Shown here piece by piece: positions 25,822 through 35,204 of a stretch of DNA of 64,000 nt (its first letter is position 1; each line of letters begins with the position of its first letter). Made by a program: the position numbers and the translations under genes. The notes below the pieces were generated by a model. It made no database searches. It saw nothing but the letters and a program-made list of their open reading frames with translations, and was not told where the DNA came from. Origin of the DNA: Labrys miyagiensis (GTDB lineage Bacteria; Pseudomonadota; Alphaproteobacteria; Rhizobiales; Labraceae); NCBI RefSeq assembly GCF_030160835.1, contig NZ_BSPC01000069.1:1-64000 (forward strand). Reading direction: 5' to 3'.

Positions 25822-26934
25822 ATGTCAGCCTTCAAGAAACTGGCTCTCGCGGCCACGGCAGTGGCATTGTTCGCGGGCCACGCGATGGCCCAGGACAAGG
25901 TCGTCAATGTCTATAACTGGTCCGATTATATCGACCCGTCCGTGCTCGATTCCTTCACCAAGGAGACCGGTATCAAGGTCGTGTACGATACGATGGACTC
26001 CAACGAAGTCCTGGAAACCAAGCTTTATGCCGGCAATACCGGCTATGACGTGGTGGTGCCCTCCAACCTCAACCTGAAGCGCGAAATCGCCCATGACGTG
26101 CTGCAGCCGCTCGACAAGAGCAAGATCCCCAACCTGAAATATGCCTGGGACAAGGTCTTCACCGCCCTCGCCACCTATGATCCCGGCAATAAATATGCCG
26201 TCGACTATATGTGGCTCACCACCGGCATCGGCTACAACGTTGCCAAGGCCAAGGAACGCGTGGGCGACATGCCCATGAACACCTGGGACATCGTGTTCAA
26301 GCCGGAGATCATCTCGAAATTCAAGGATTGCGGCATCTACTTCCTCGATTCGCCTGACGACATCATCCCCTCGGCGATGCGCTATCTCGGCCTGCCGCCG
26401 GATTCGAAGGATCCGAAGGACATCGCCAAGGCTGCCGCTCTGCTGCAGAGCGTCGGCAAATATGTGAAGAAGTACCACTCGTCCGAATATATCAACGCGC
26501 TGGCCAATGGCGACATCTGCCTGGTCATCGGCTGGTCGGGCGACGTGCTGCAGGCCAAGACGCGCGCGCAGGAAGCCCATGACAAGACCCCGGACAAGCC
26601 GCTGGTGGATCTCGCCTATGCCATTCCCAAGGAAGGCGCGCTGATCTCCTTCGATTCCTTCGTGATCCCCAAGGATGCCCCGCATGTGGACGAGGCGCAT
26701 GCCTTCATCAACTACATGATGCGTCCCGACATCGCGGCGAAGAATTCGACCTTCCTGTCCTATGCCAACTCCAATCTGGAATCGCAGAAGTCGATCGATC
26801 CCAAGGTGCTGAACGACAAGTCGGTCTATCCGGACGATGCCACCATGGCCAAGCTCTTCACCACCACCCCGGCCGACGCCAAGGTGCAGAAGCTGTGGAC
26901 GCGGACCTGGACCAAGATCAAGACCGGCCAGTAA
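25822..26934 (+). CDS. potF: Putrescine/spermidine-binding periplasmic protein
   Basis: A 370-residue ABC transporter binding protein close to E. coli PotF. A signal peptide (MSAFKKLALAATAVALFAG..AMA) is followed by VVNVYNWSDYIDPSVL, KETGIKVVYDTMDSNEVLE, the substrate-pocket YMWLTTGIGYNV and HSSEYINALANGDICLVIGW blocks, and FSIP-like AYAIPKEGALISFDSF. The start follows a strong GGAGGTG site. The ABC partners (PotG, PotH, PotI) are absent here, so the binding protein is either an orphan or works with a transporter elsewhere. A clear terminator follows. Confidence 0.95.
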   Translation: MSAFKKLALAATAVALFAGHAMAQDKVVNVYNWSDYIDPSVLDSFTKETGIKVVYDTMDSNEVLETKLYAGNTGYDVVVPSNLNLKREIAHDVLQPLDKSKIPNLKYAWDKVFTALATYDPGNKYAVDYMWLTTGIGYNVAKAKERVGDMPMNTWDIVFKPEIISKFKDCGIYFLDSPDDIIPSAMRYLGLPPDSKDPKDIAKAAALLQSVGKYVKKYHSSEYINALANGDICLVIGWSGDVLQAKTRAQEAHDKTPDKPLVDLAYAIPKEGALISFDSFVIPKDAPHVDEAHAFINYMMRPDIAAKNSTFLSYANSNLESQKSIDPKVLNDKSVYPDDATMAKLFTTTPADAKVQKLWTRTWTKIKTGQ

Positions 26935-26958
26935 GGCCTGATCGACCGAGGTTCATCG

Positions 26959-26988
26959 AACGGCGCGGCTGAAACCGCGCCGTTTTTC
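26959..26988 (+). terminator. Rho-independent terminator after potF
   Basis: AACGGCGCGG and CCGCGCCGTT form a 10-bp stem around a CTGAAA loop, followed by TTTTTCTT. It lies 25 bases past the potF stop. Confidence 0.9.
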
Positions 26989-26990
26989 TT

Positions 26991-27167
26991 TGCTGGGAGC
27001 GCGGACGTCTCGTCCGCTCTTGAAACGATAAGGGTGCAGGAAAAGACTTTCCCCTGCATCAGGGGCACGTTCGTTTATTCACGTTGTGCGTAGCTGGCGA
27101 GCGGAGCGGTTCAAGAGCGGACATCGCGACATGAAGGCATGTCGCTGTGACGTCCGCGCTCCCAGCA
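26991..27167. repeat. Palindromic element, family A
   Basis: TGCTGGGAGCGCGGACGTC opens and GACGTCCGCGCTCCCAGCA closes the element. The left hairpin tip is TCTCG, while the right hairpin has the extended stem CGACATGAAGGCATGTCG. About 80 bases of variable sequence lie between. Confidence 0.9.
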
Positions 27168-27244
27168 TCTTTTTTGTCCGATGAATTGACCTCGCCGCGC
27201 AATTATCGTTCCATGCCGCGAACCAAAACACCCAGGGAAACGCC

Positions 27245-28168
27245 ATGCTCAGCAAGGATTTCGAGGTCATCGACACGCGCTTCGAAGCGCTCGTTTTCGG
27301 CAATGTCCATGTGGACAAGCTTTACACCGGCACGCGCTGGGCCGAGGGGCCGGCCTATTTCCCGGCGGGCAAATACCTGATCTGGTCCGACATCCCCAAC
27401 AACCGGCTGATGCGCTATGACGAGACCGACGGCTCAGTCTCGGTCTATGACCACGACAGCCGCAACCAGAATGGCCACACCGTCGACCGCGAAGGCCGCC
27501 TGGTCGCCTGCGAGCATCGCGGGCGCTGCGTCAGCCGTATCGAGCCCGACGGCAGCCGCACCATCCTCGCCTCGAAATTCGAAGGCAAGAAGCTCAATTC
27601 TCCCAATGACGTAGTGGTGAAGTCGGACGGCTCGATCTGGTTCACGGATCCGACCTATGGCATCGATTCCCAATATGAAGGAGATGCCGCTCCCTCCGAA
27701 ATCGGCGAGTCCTACGTCTACCGCATAGCTCCGCGCGGCAATAAAATCGAAGCGGTGGCCAAGGATTTCGTCAAGCCGAACGGCCTCGCCTTCTCGCCGG
27801 ACGAGTCGAAGCTCTACATCGTCGATACCGGCGCCAGCCATGTGAAGAACGGCCCGCGCCATATCCGCGTCTTCGATGTCGGCGAGGACGGCATCACGCT
27901 CAAGGGCGGCAAGGTGTTCGCCACCTGCCCGGTGGGCATGTTCGACGGCATGCGCGTCGATATCCACGGTAATATCTGGACCTCCTCGGGCGAGGGCGTG
28001 CTGTGCTACGGCCCGGACGGCACGCTGCTCGGCAAGGTGGCGATCCCCGAAGTGGTGGCCAATGTCGAATTCGGCGGGCCCAAACGCAACCGGCTCTATA
28101 TCTGCGGCACGACTTCGCTCTATGCGGTGTATCTGAATACGCAGGGCGCCCGGCGGCCGGTGAAGTAA
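27245..28168 (+). CDS. SMP-30/gluconolactonase family lactonase
   Basis: A 307-residue six-bladed beta-propeller of the SMP-30 family. The metal ligands are recognisable: E34 in RWAEGPAYF, N119 in SPNDVVV, and the Asp/Asn in KPNGLAFSPDESKLYIVDTG, then GMRVDIHGNIWTSS. Such enzymes hydrolyse sugar lactones such as glucono- or xylonolactone. It starts at an ATG after GGGAAACGCC. No sugar dehydrogenase or dehydratase sits next to it, so the pathway is not indicated by context. It is bounded by two family A palindromes. Confidence 0.9.
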   Translation: MLSKDFEVIDTRFEALVFGNVHVDKLYTGTRWAEGPAYFPAGKYLIWSDIPNNRLMRYDETDGSVSVYDHDSRNQNGHTVDREGRLVACEHRGRCVSRIEPDGSRTILASKFEGKKLNSPNDVVVKSDGSIWFTDPTYGIDSQYEGDAAPSEIGESYVYRIAPRGNKIEAVAKDFVKPNGLAFSPDESKLYIVDTGASHVKNGPRHIRVFDVGEDGITLKGGKVFATCPVGMFDGMRVDIHGNIWTSSGEGVLCYGPDGTLLGKVAIPEVVANVEFGGPKRNRLYICGTTSLYAVYLNTQGARRPVK

Positions 28169-28277
28169 CTGGGAGCGCGAACGTCACAGCGACATGCCTT
28201 CATGTCGCGATGTCCGCATCTTCCCATCCCCAAGCGCCGCGGTTCCAGAATGCGGACAGGATGTCCGCGCTCCCAGT
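28168..28277. repeat. Palindromic element, family A with extended tip
   Basis: ACTGGGAGCGCGAACGTC opens and GTCCGCGCTCCCAGT closes. The left hairpin carries CGACATGCCTTCATGTCG at its tip. It starts at the last base of the lactonase stop codon and ends one base before the opposing dipeptidase stop codon. Confidence 0.9.
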
Positions 28278-28278
28278 A

Positions 28279-29016
28279 TTACGGCCTGATCACCACATCA
28301 TAAGCCGGGGCCTTCGCCAGCCCCGGCAGGCTGTAGTGCCACCATTCCCTGGCATAGTTCACCAGCCCACGCGCCGCGAAGGCTGCCACCAGCACCCTGC
28401 GGTTGGCCGCCGCATCGGGCGAAACGGCCTTGCTCGCCGTCCAGGATTTCGGATCGAACAGATCGAAACCGCCGCCGAAATCGATCGGGCTGGCCTCGCT
28501 TTTCCCGTCCAGCCGTTCCGCTCCCGTGTCGACGGCAATGCCTCTCGAATGGCCGGAGTTGCGGGCGATATAGCCGAGGCGGAAGAGATCCTTCTTGTCG
28601 ATGGCGGGATAGAACTCGGCCTTGGCCACCTGGTCGCGGGGATCGTGCGCCCAGGCCACGAAAGCATCGACCGCGCGTATGGGGCGGTAGCAGTCATAGA
28701 CGACGAGGCGCCAATGGCGCTTCTCCATGTCCTGCTCGACAGCGGCCAGCGCCACCGCCACCTCGCGCCGCAGCCAGCAGGCGCCGGTGTCATAGCCCGG
28801 CACCGGACGGCCGGTGAAATTGTGGGCGCCGGCATAGCGCATTTCCTGGCGGATGGTGGGCGCGATGTCCGCGAGGCGCACGAAGCCGGGAGGCAGATCG
28901 GCGGCGATGGCGGGGGTGGCGAGGAGGGCGATCGCGAGAGCTACCTGGGAGCGCGGACATCCTGTCCGCTCTTGAAACGATACGCTCGCAAGAGTGGAGG
29001 TTGCGGGTTGCTGCAT
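28279..29016 (-). CDS. D-alanyl-D-alanine dipeptidase (VanX type)
   Basis: A 245-residue M15D peptidase. A hydrophobic signal-like stretch (VALAIALLATPAIA) precedes the mature start. The zinc motif SGHSRGIAVD is present (H and D ligands), with the C-terminal EWWHYS supplying the catalytic Glu and the third His. The earlier DCYRPIRAVDAFVAW is also family-typical. It cleaves D-Ala-D-Ala in peptidoglycan recycling. Oddly, the codons before the signal stretch, including the ATG at 29016 and an alternative at 29043, lie inside a palindromic element, giving a leader (SFQERTGCPRS) that is repeat-encoded. Either the element supplied a new start or the native 5' end was lost, so the start is uncertain. 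Confidence 0.8.
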   Translation of the reverse strand: MQQPATSTLASVSFQERTGCPRSQVALAIALLATPAIAADLPPGFVRLADIAPTIRQEMRYAGAHNFTGRPVPGYDTGACWLRREVAVALAAVEQDMEKRHWRLVVYDCYRPIRAVDAFVAWAHDPRDQVAKAEFYPAIDKKDLFRLGYIARNSGHSRGIAVDTGAERLDGKSEASPIDFGGGFDLFDPKSWTASKAVSPDAAANRRVLVAAFAARGLVNYAREWWHYSLPGLAKAPAYDVVIRP

Positions 29017-29084
29017 TCTCAATCGTCCAGCCTTTGCCGGCATCCATGCCTTTTCAAGAGCGGACTGGAAGTCCGCGCTCCCAG
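28944..29084. repeat. Palindromic element, family A, covering the start of the dipeptidase gene
   Basis: CCTGGGAGCGCGGACATCCTG opens and GTCCGCGCTCCCAG closes. The two hairpins differ at the tip (ATCCT in the left arm, TGGAA in the right arm), so the arms are not exact inverted copies. It separates the dipeptidase from the secreted-protein gene upstream. Confidence 0.85.
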
Positions 29085-29549
29085 CTAATTCTGCGGCTCG
29101 CATTCCTGCTCCGGCGCCGGCGCGAGCAGGAACACCCGGTGCTCCGGCCCATCCACCGTCTGGAAGCTCGCGCTGCCCTGCGCGTCCGGATGTTCCACCT
29201 GCACACCGGCCTCCGGCACATCGAGGCGGATGCCCTTGGCGTTTTGTGTCACCACCAGCGTGCCGCCATCGCCGTCGAGCACGCAGGAGAAGGTCTTGCC
29301 CTGCTGCTTGCAGCCACCGCCGGCCCACCATTGCCGCTTGTCGCCGCGAAACCACATGCCCACGCCCACGCCCGTGCCATTGTCGGCCAGCAGGCGGACG
29401 GTGATGCGCGTCACGCGCTGGTCGACATGCTTGACGAGATGCGCGTTGTCGTAGTCGCGGGCGTAGCAGAGCGCGGCGAAGGCCGGTGTCGCCGCCAAGA
29501 GGAACGAGGCAACCGTACAGACACAAACGAAAGGCCCTCTTGGGAACAT
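29085..29549 (-). CDS. Secreted hypothetical protein
   Basis: A 154-residue protein with a clear signal peptide (CVCTVASFLLAATPAFA). The mature part is rich in beta-strand residues and has three Cys that may form disulfides (ALCYARDYDN, GGGCKQQGKTFSC). No family is recognised. I take the ATG at 29549 behind a GAGGGTGGG site; an ATG 39 bases upstream is less likely. It is on the same strand as the dipeptidase, with a palindrome between, so a role at the cell envelope is possible but not shown. Confidence 0.65.
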   Translation of the reverse strand: MFPRGPFVCVCTVASFLLAATPAFAALCYARDYDNAHLVKHVDQRVTRITVRLLADNGTGVGVGMWFRGDKRQWWAGGGCKQQGKTFSCVLDGDGGTLVVTQNAKGIRLDVPEAGVQVEHPDAQGSASFQTVDGPEHRVFLLAPAPEQECEPQN

Positions 29550-29615
29550 CCCACCCTCGCGCCCCAACTTATTCCTCTGGCATCTCACGCCGGATACGCT
29601 TATGTCCAGCCTGCC

Positions 29616-30281
29616 ATGTCCTTGATCAAGATCTGCGGTCTTTCCACCCCCGAAACACTGGAGGCAGCCCTTGCCGCCGGTGCGGATATGGTCGGCTTCG
29701 TGTTCTTCGAAAAATCACCCCGGCATCTGAGCTACGAGAAAGCGGCGGAGCTCGGCGCGCTGGTGCAGGGCCGTGCGCGCAAGATCGCGCTGAGCGTGGA
29801 TGCCGATGACGCGCGCCTCGATGCCATCGCCGCCTCGCTGCAGCCTGACGGCCTGCAACTGCACGGCAAGGAAAGCCCCGAGCGCGTTGCCGCGATCAAG
29901 GCGCGCTACGGCGTCCCGGCCTACAAGGTGATCCACGTTTCCACCGCGGCCGATCTCGCGGCGGCCGACGCCTATCGCGACGTGGCCGACTGGCTCCTGC
30001 TCGAAACCAAGCCCCCGAAGGACGCGCTTCACCCCGGGGGCAATGGCGTGACCTTCGATTGGACGCTGCTCGACCATCTCGACCGTCGCTTGCCTTTCAT
30101 GCTATCGGGCGGGCTCGACCCCGCCAATGTTGCCGAAGCCATCCGCACCGGCCACCCCGACGGTGTCGACGTCTCGTCGGGCGTGGAAGATCGCCCCGGC
30201 GTGAAGAACCCCGACAAGATCAGGGCTTTCGTCAAGGCTGCCAGGCATGCTTATGCCTCCGCCTTGGCGTCATCCCGCTGA
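29616..30281 (+). CDS. trpF: Phosphoribosylanthranilate isomerase
   Basis: A 221-residue TIM-barrel enzyme that performs the Amadori rearrangement in tryptophan synthesis. It begins MSLIKICGLS with the general-base Cys at residue 7. Then come GADMVGFVFFEKSPRHLS, LQLHGKESPE, LLLETK, and the phosphate-binding FMLSGGLDPANV and VDVSSGVEDRPGVKNPDKI, which contains the catalytic Asp. It is the first gene of a trpF-trpB-trpA cluster; trpB begins 15 bases after its stop. Confidence 0.95.
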   Translation: MSLIKICGLSTPETLEAALAAGADMVGFVFFEKSPRHLSYEKAAELGALVQGRARKIALSVDADDARLDAIAASLQPDGLQLHGKESPERVAAIKARYGVPAYKVIHVSTAADLAAADAYRDVADWLLLETKPPKDALHPGGNGVTFDWTLLDHLDRRLPFMLSGGLDPANVAEAIRTGHPDGVDVSSGVEDRPGVKNPDKIRAFVKAARHAYASALASSR

Positions 30282-30296
30282 GAACAGGTCCCACTG

Positions 30297-31511
<1,215 letters not shown>

Positions 31512-31518
31512 TGAAGCG

Positions 31519-31608
31519 TTCCTGGGACCGCAGGCGTCCCGCCTGCCTCTTCCTTTCCAGCGAGCGCAACGGTTCCAAGAGCAGGCGAGACGCCTGCGGT
31601 CCCAGGAA
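31519..31608. repeat. Palindromic element, family A variant between trpB and trpA
   Basis: TTCCTGGGACCGCAGGCGTC with CCGCCTGC opens, and GCAGGCGAGACGCCTGCGGT with CCCAGGAA closes. The hairpin stem is GCAGGCG rather than GCGGAC. It is in the transcribed spacer of the trp operon, where a folded RNA could shift the trpB:trpA ratio. Confidence 0.9.
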
Positions 31609-31667
31609 TCGGTCGCACTCCCGCCATCCCATCCTGCCGCCTCCTTCGCTTACAGGCCTCTCCTGAC

Positions 31668-32495
31668 ATGACCAGCCGCCTCACCGCCCGCTTCGCCGCC
31701 CTGGCCGCCGAAAGGCGCGCCGCTTTGGTGACCTTCGTCACCGCCGGCGATCCCGACATCGAGACCTCGGCGAAGATCCTGGCCGGCCTGCCCGCCGCGG
31801 GCGCCGACATCATCGAGTTCGGCATGCCCTTCACCGACCCGATGGCCGACGGCCCCGCCATCCAGGCCGCGGGCCTGCGGGCGCTGAAGGCCGGCATGAC
31901 GCTGACGAAAACGCTCGGTGTGATCCGCGACTTCCGTCAGAGCAACGACGCGACGCCGATCATCCTGATGGGCTATTTCAACCCGATCTACATCTATGGC
32001 GTCGAGCGCTTCCTGGTGGATGCCAAGGCTGCCGGCGTCGATGGCCTGATTGTGGTCGACCTGCCGCCGGAAGAGGATGACGAGCTCTGCCTGCCGGCGC
32101 TGAAGGCCGGCATCGCCTTCATCCGCCTGGCCACGCCCACCACGGACGACAAGCGCCTGCCCAAGGTCCTGCAGAACACTTCCGGCTTCGTCTATTACGT
32201 CTCGATCACCGGCATCACCGGTTCGGCCACGCCGGACTTCAACGTGGTGGCCGGCGCCGTGGGACGCATTAAGCAGCACACCGACCTGCCCGTCTGCGTC
32301 GGCTTCGGCGTGAAGACCGCCCAGCATGCGAGAGCGATCGCCGAGGGTGCCGACGGCGTGGTGGTGGGCTCGGCCCTGGTGGAAGCCGTGCGCACCTCGC
32401 TAGACGGGGAAAACAGGCCCACCGAGACGACGGTTCCGGCCGTGCTGGCGCTGGTCAGCGAAATCGCCAAGGGCGCGCATTCGGTGACGAAGTAG
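31668..32495 (+). CDS. trpA: Tryptophan synthase alpha chain
   Basis: A 275-residue TIM barrel that cleaves indole-3-glycerol phosphate and channels indole to TrpB. The catalytic Glu is E50 and the Asp is D61 ([14 protein letters not shown]). Loop 6 is SITGITGS and the phosphate-binding [10 protein letters not shown] and VVVGSALV blocks follow. The protein has normal length and no defect. It ends two bases before another family A palindrome. No trpC or trpD is present nearby, as is usual for Hyphomicrobiales, where the pathway is split. Confidence 0.97.
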   Translation: MTSRLTARFAALAAERRAALVTFVTAGDPDIETSAKILAGLPAAGADIIEFGMPFTDPMADGPAIQAAGLRALKAGMTLTKTLGVIRDFRQSNDATPIILMGYFNPIYIYGVERFLVDAKAAGVDGLIVVDLPPEEDDELCLPALKAGIAFIRLATPTTDDKRLPKVLQNTSGFVYYVSITGITGSATPDFNVVAGAVGRIKQHTDLPVCVGFGVKTAQHARAIAEGADGVVVGSALVEAVRTSLDGENRPTETTVPAVLALVSEIAKGAHSVTK

Positions 32496-32496
32496 G

Positions 32497-32583
32497 CTGG
32501 GAGCGCCGGCTTTCCAGCCGGCATCTTCATTACCGGCAGGCTCGGCGGTTCCAAGAGCCGGCTGGAAAGCCGGCGGTCCCAGG
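32497..32583. repeat. Palindromic element, family A variant
   Basis: CTGGGAGCGCCGGCTTTCCA with GCCGGC opens, and GCCGGCTGGAAAGCCGGCGG with TCCCAG closes. It lies between the stop codons of convergent trpA and the Nudix gene, leaving one base on the left and three on the right. The stem is GCCGGC, so it differs from most copies. Confidence 0.9.
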
Positions 32584-32586
32584 AAA

Positions 32587-33156
32587 CTAAAACAGCTCCG
32601 GCCTGCTCAACCGCAGCGCCTGCAGCAGCGTATAGGTCTTGAGATCCGTCAACTCGCCCCGCCCGGCCATGGCGGCGAGTTCGTGGAGCCCGATCTCCAC
32701 CACCTCGATCTCCTCATTCTCCTCTGCGAGACCCCCACCGTCCGCGACGCGGCTGGCGGCGGAATATTCGGCGAGGAACATGTGCATCTTCTCGGTGGAA
32801 ATGCCCGGCATGGGGAAGAAGGCGCCGAGGGAAACCAGCCCCTCCAGCTTCAGCCCGGCCTCTTCCATCGCCTCGCGCCGCGCACAATCGGCCGGATCGT
32901 CCTCGTCGAGGATACCGGCCGGCGCCTCCAGCGAGGTCTGGCTGCCATGCCCCTTGAGGACCGCCACCCTGAGCTGGCGCACCAGCAGCGCCACCTTGCG
33001 CGCGGGATCGAAGGGCAGCACGGCGACGGCGTCGCCATGATCTTCGACGCTGCGGTGAATCACCGCCCCGCGCGGCGTGCGGACCTTCACCATCAGCAGG
33101 CGGTTCCAGCCATCATAGAGCAGGGCTTCGTCGAGAATCGCTGCGGACACCGGCAC
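32587..33156 (-). CDS. Nudix hydrolase (ADP-sugar pyrophosphatase-like)
   Basis: A 189-residue Nudix protein. The Nudix box is AGILDEDDPADCARREAMEEAGL shortened as G-x5-D-x7-REAMEEAGL, with the three catalytic Glu-type residues of REAMEEAGL intact and Asp at the position where Glu is usual. APAGILDE and the upstream VRQLRVA strand resemble ADP-ribose/ADP-sugar pyrophosphatases and GDP-mannose hydrolases. The likely substrate is a nucleoside diphosphate sugar. It is alone on the minus strand, convergent with trpA. Confidence 0.85.
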   Translation of the reverse strand: MPVSAAILDEALLYDGWNRLLMVKVRTPRGAVIHRSVEDHGDAVAVLPFDPARKVALLVRQLRVAVLKGHGSQTSLEAPAGILDEDDPADCARREAMEEAGLKLEGLVSLGAFFPMPGISTEKMHMFLAEYSAASRVADGGGLAEENEEIEVVEIGLHELAAMAGRGELTDLKTYTLLQALRLSRPELF

Positions 33157-33304
33157 ACTCCTTCAAATTTTGCGCCACACAAGCCCAGCAAGGTGTCAAA
33201 CGCAAGGCGCGGGGAATTGAATCCGGCCGCTGTCACACCAATATCAAAATGCCGGAGAAAGGGCGTTGACATCGGCCAATGCCGCCCCTAGAAGACCCCC
33301 CAAC

Positions 33305-33389
33305 GCCCAGATGGCGGAATTGGTAGACGCGCTGGTTTCAGGTACCAGTCTTGCAAGAGGTGGAGGTTCGAGTCCTCTTCTGGGCACCA
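33305..33389 (+). tRNA. tRNA-Leu (anticodon CAG)
   Basis: An 85-base cloverleaf. The acceptor stem is GCCCAGA/TCTGGGC, followed by an encoded ACCA. The anticodon stem is CTGGT/ACCAG around the loop TTCAGGT, giving anticodon CAG. A long variable arm is present, as expected of tRNA-Leu. The T arm contains GGTTCGAGTCC. A terminator follows at once. No integrase or attachment-site duplication was seen beside it. Confidence 0.97.
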
Positions 33390-33396
33390 AATTCCA

Positions 33397-33436
33397 AAGG
33401 CTCGACGCGGCTGATGGCCCGTCGAGCCTTTTGCTT
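33397..33436 (+). terminator. Rho-independent terminator after tRNA-Leu
   Basis: GGCTCGACG (33399-33407) and CGTCGAGCC (33420-33428) form the stem, extended by AA/TT pairs, and TTTTGCTTTT follows. Confidence 0.9.
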
Positions 33437-33611
33437 TTGAGAGCCGCCGCCAGGGCAGCTGGATCATCGAGAGACGCGTTCGTTCCGTCACAATCGGCCG
33501 CCGCGTACACCGCCGGGCAATCGACCTCACGCGCTCCGGACAGCCATCATAAGGCGCCGCCTCGCGTGTTGAGCCCATTCGCGAACGAAACCCACATTCA
33601 AAATCGGAGCG

Positions 33612-33872
33612 TCACTGCGGAGGGCCCGTGGTGACAGGGACGGGCGTGGTAACGCCTGGGTGTCCCATGCCGATCACCGGAAGAATCGCCCTTTTATTGA
33701 CCGGCACGCCAACCACCTCTTCAAGGGTCGGATAAGCGGCAACGTTTGTTTCCCGGTAGGCATCAGGCACTTGAAATGCCGGCATCATCCCTGATCTACT
33801 CGCATTTCCAAGAGCATCCCAGGAGACTTCACGCAGGGCATTACGCCGAATTGCGGGGGCGCAAACAGTCAT
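33612..33872 (-). CDS. Small hypothetical protein
   Basis: A possible 86-residue protein with no family recognised and a Pro/Val-rich C terminus (GVTTPVPVTTGP). The ATG has a fair ribosome binding site (AGAGGTG, 4 bases before it). There is no signal peptide. It stands alone in a gap between tRNA-Leu and a group of small minus-strand genes. It might be a fragment or a false gene. Confidence 0.4.
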   Translation of the reverse strand: MTVCAPAIRRNALREVSWDALGNASRSGMMPAFQVPDAYRETNVAAYPTLEEVVGVPVNKRAILPVIGMGHPGVTTPVPVTTGPPQ

Positions 33873-33999
33873 CCAACACCTCTGTATTCTACTCGCAACA
33901 GCGTATCATGTCGTGATAGCTGTGTCATATCGGACCGTTGCCCAGGTAAATGCCAGCGGTGTGCTCACCCGCGGGTCTCATACACCAATGAAAGTCCGC

Positions 34000-34230
34000 C
34001 TAGCCTTGCCGTTGAGACCCTGCCCTCTTCATCGGGCTCACCTTTTTCCGCCCGCGTGCCTTCAGCATGCCGTCGGATCGGGGCGCGACCTGGGCCTCGC
34101 GGAGGGCTTTCAATCTTGCCGTCTTCGCCTCTCTCTGGCTGGCCTCCTGGTCGATGATAGCCTTGGCGGCGGCATCAACGGCAGCATATTTGGCGGCCCA
34201 GTCATTGGGCTTGCCCCGATCCGTGGTCAT
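34000..34230 (-). CDS. Small charged hypothetical protein (second of an overlapping pair)
   Basis: A 76-residue basic, Ala- and Lys-rich helical protein (WAAKYAAVDAAAKAIIDQEA). The start ATG overlaps the stop of the gene upstream in ATGA, with GAGGGCG ahead of it, so the two are translationally coupled. It has no known function. The composition is compatible with a nucleoid- or RNA-associated small protein, but that is a guess. Confidence 0.6.
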   Translation of the reverse strand: MTTDRGKPNDWAAKYAAVDAAAKAIIDQEASQREAKTARLKALREAQVAPRSDGMLKARGRKKVSPMKRAGSQRQG

Positions 34231-34496
34231 CGCCCTCGCCCTTCAGGGTTCGGACGGGGTTCCGCCTTGCGGCGGCGGGGGGCCTCGCTTTCCGCCACCA
34301 CATTTCCCCTTAGTGGGCGCAGTTCATGCTGTTGGGCGACGCGTTCACGAGGCTCCGAGATGTTCCTGAGACGGTAGCTCGGCTCTGGGCCATCGCTTGG
34401 CAAGACGCGGGTGATCTCATAAGCACCGTCGTCGCGTTGCCCTATGCTCGACGAATATGAAACGACATCGCCGACCTTGAAAGTATGGGCACTCAT
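34227..34496 (-). CDS. Small hypothetical protein with SH3-like barrel features
   Basis: An 89-residue protein. It begins FKVGDVVSYSSS and continues YEITRVLPSDGPEPSYRLRN, the strand-turn-strand pattern of an SH3-like small barrel. The C-terminal 25 residues are basic and disordered. The ribosome binding site is strong (AAGGAGCAAGA-ATG). A four-base overlap couples it to the downstream small gene. No function is known. Confidence 0.7.
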   Translation of the reverse strand: MSAHTFKVGDVVSYSSSIGQRDDGAYEITRVLPSDGPEPSYRLRNISEPRERVAQQHELRPLRGNVVAESEAPRRRKAEPRPNPEGRGR

Positions 34497-34561
34497 TCTT
34501 GCTCCTTATCGATCGCGGCTGGAATCCGCTATCGCCGCGCCATAGCCCGCTTGATCGCGGG

Positions 34562-34813
34562 CTATTTTCTCGGCAGCGGATAATCTTCACTCTCGTAGAG
34601 CGTGCGGACCCCATCGCCCGCAAACTCGCTGTCCTCGGTTTCGATGACGACCGTGCTCAGATTGCTGTGTGAATTCTCCACCGCATATTGCACAGCGAGC
34701 GCGAGGCTATCGAACCGATAGTATTTCTTGGGTGCCCTGCCCCGCGCCGACCAATTTGCACCACGAATCTGCACATAGACGGCTGCAGCTACGGTAAAAT
34801 CGGGGGTTTTCAT
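34562..34813 (-). CDS. Small hypothetical protein
   Basis: An 83-residue protein with aromatic and charged residues spread as in a folded domain (KKYYRFDSLALAVQYAVEN, STVVIETEDSEFAGDGVRTL). There is no recognised family. The ribosome binding site is weak. It is on the same strand as the neighbouring small genes and 65 bases upstream of the SH3-like one, so may be part of the same transcript. Confidence 0.5.
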   Translation of the reverse strand: MKTPDFTVAAAVYVQIRGANWSARGRAPKKYYRFDSLALAVQYAVENSHSNLSTVVIETEDSEFAGDGVRTLYESEDYPLPRK

Positions 34814-34925
34814 CGGTTACTGCCAGCTTTCTCATGAAGGGCTCCGGTGGGAACCCGTAGGTATCACGCACGCAGGCATTACATTCCCGAGCTTCCAAGG
34901 TGACTCCAGAGAAAGATCCGGGCCC

Positions 34926-35204
34926 CTATCGGGTGCCCCCTTGTGGTCTTCCCCTGGCGCCAAATTTGCCCCCTGCGGGCACCTTCGGCTTCGGAGGCGG
35001 CAGCAGACCTTCGCGCTGGGCCTGCTTGCGGGCCAGCTTGCGCGCCCGCTTGATGGCTTCGGCCTTCTCTCGCACCTTGCGCTCCGACGGCTTCTCGTAA
35101 GCCCTGCGGCGCTTCAGCTCACGCAGGATGCCCTCCCGGGTGAGCTTCTTCTTCAGCACCTTGAGTGCCTGTTCAACATTGTTGTCTCGAACTAAGACCT
35201 GCAT
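34926..35204 (-). CDS. rpsU: 30S ribosomal protein S21
   Basis: A 92-residue S21: [20 protein letters not shown] opens the protein, followed by [20 protein letters not shown], the conserved basic helices that contact 16S rRNA and aid initiation. A Pro/Gly-rich, basic tail (after residue 70) is longer than in E. coli S21 and is common in alphaproteobacteria. AGGAG precedes the start. It follows a cold-shock gene on the same strand, a pairing that fits joint control in cold or growth transitions. Confidence 0.95.
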   Translation of the reverse strand: MQVLVRDNNVEQALKVLKKKLTREGILRELKRRRAYEKPSERKVREKAEAIKRARKLARKQAQREGLLPPPKPKVPAGGKFGARGRPQGGTR

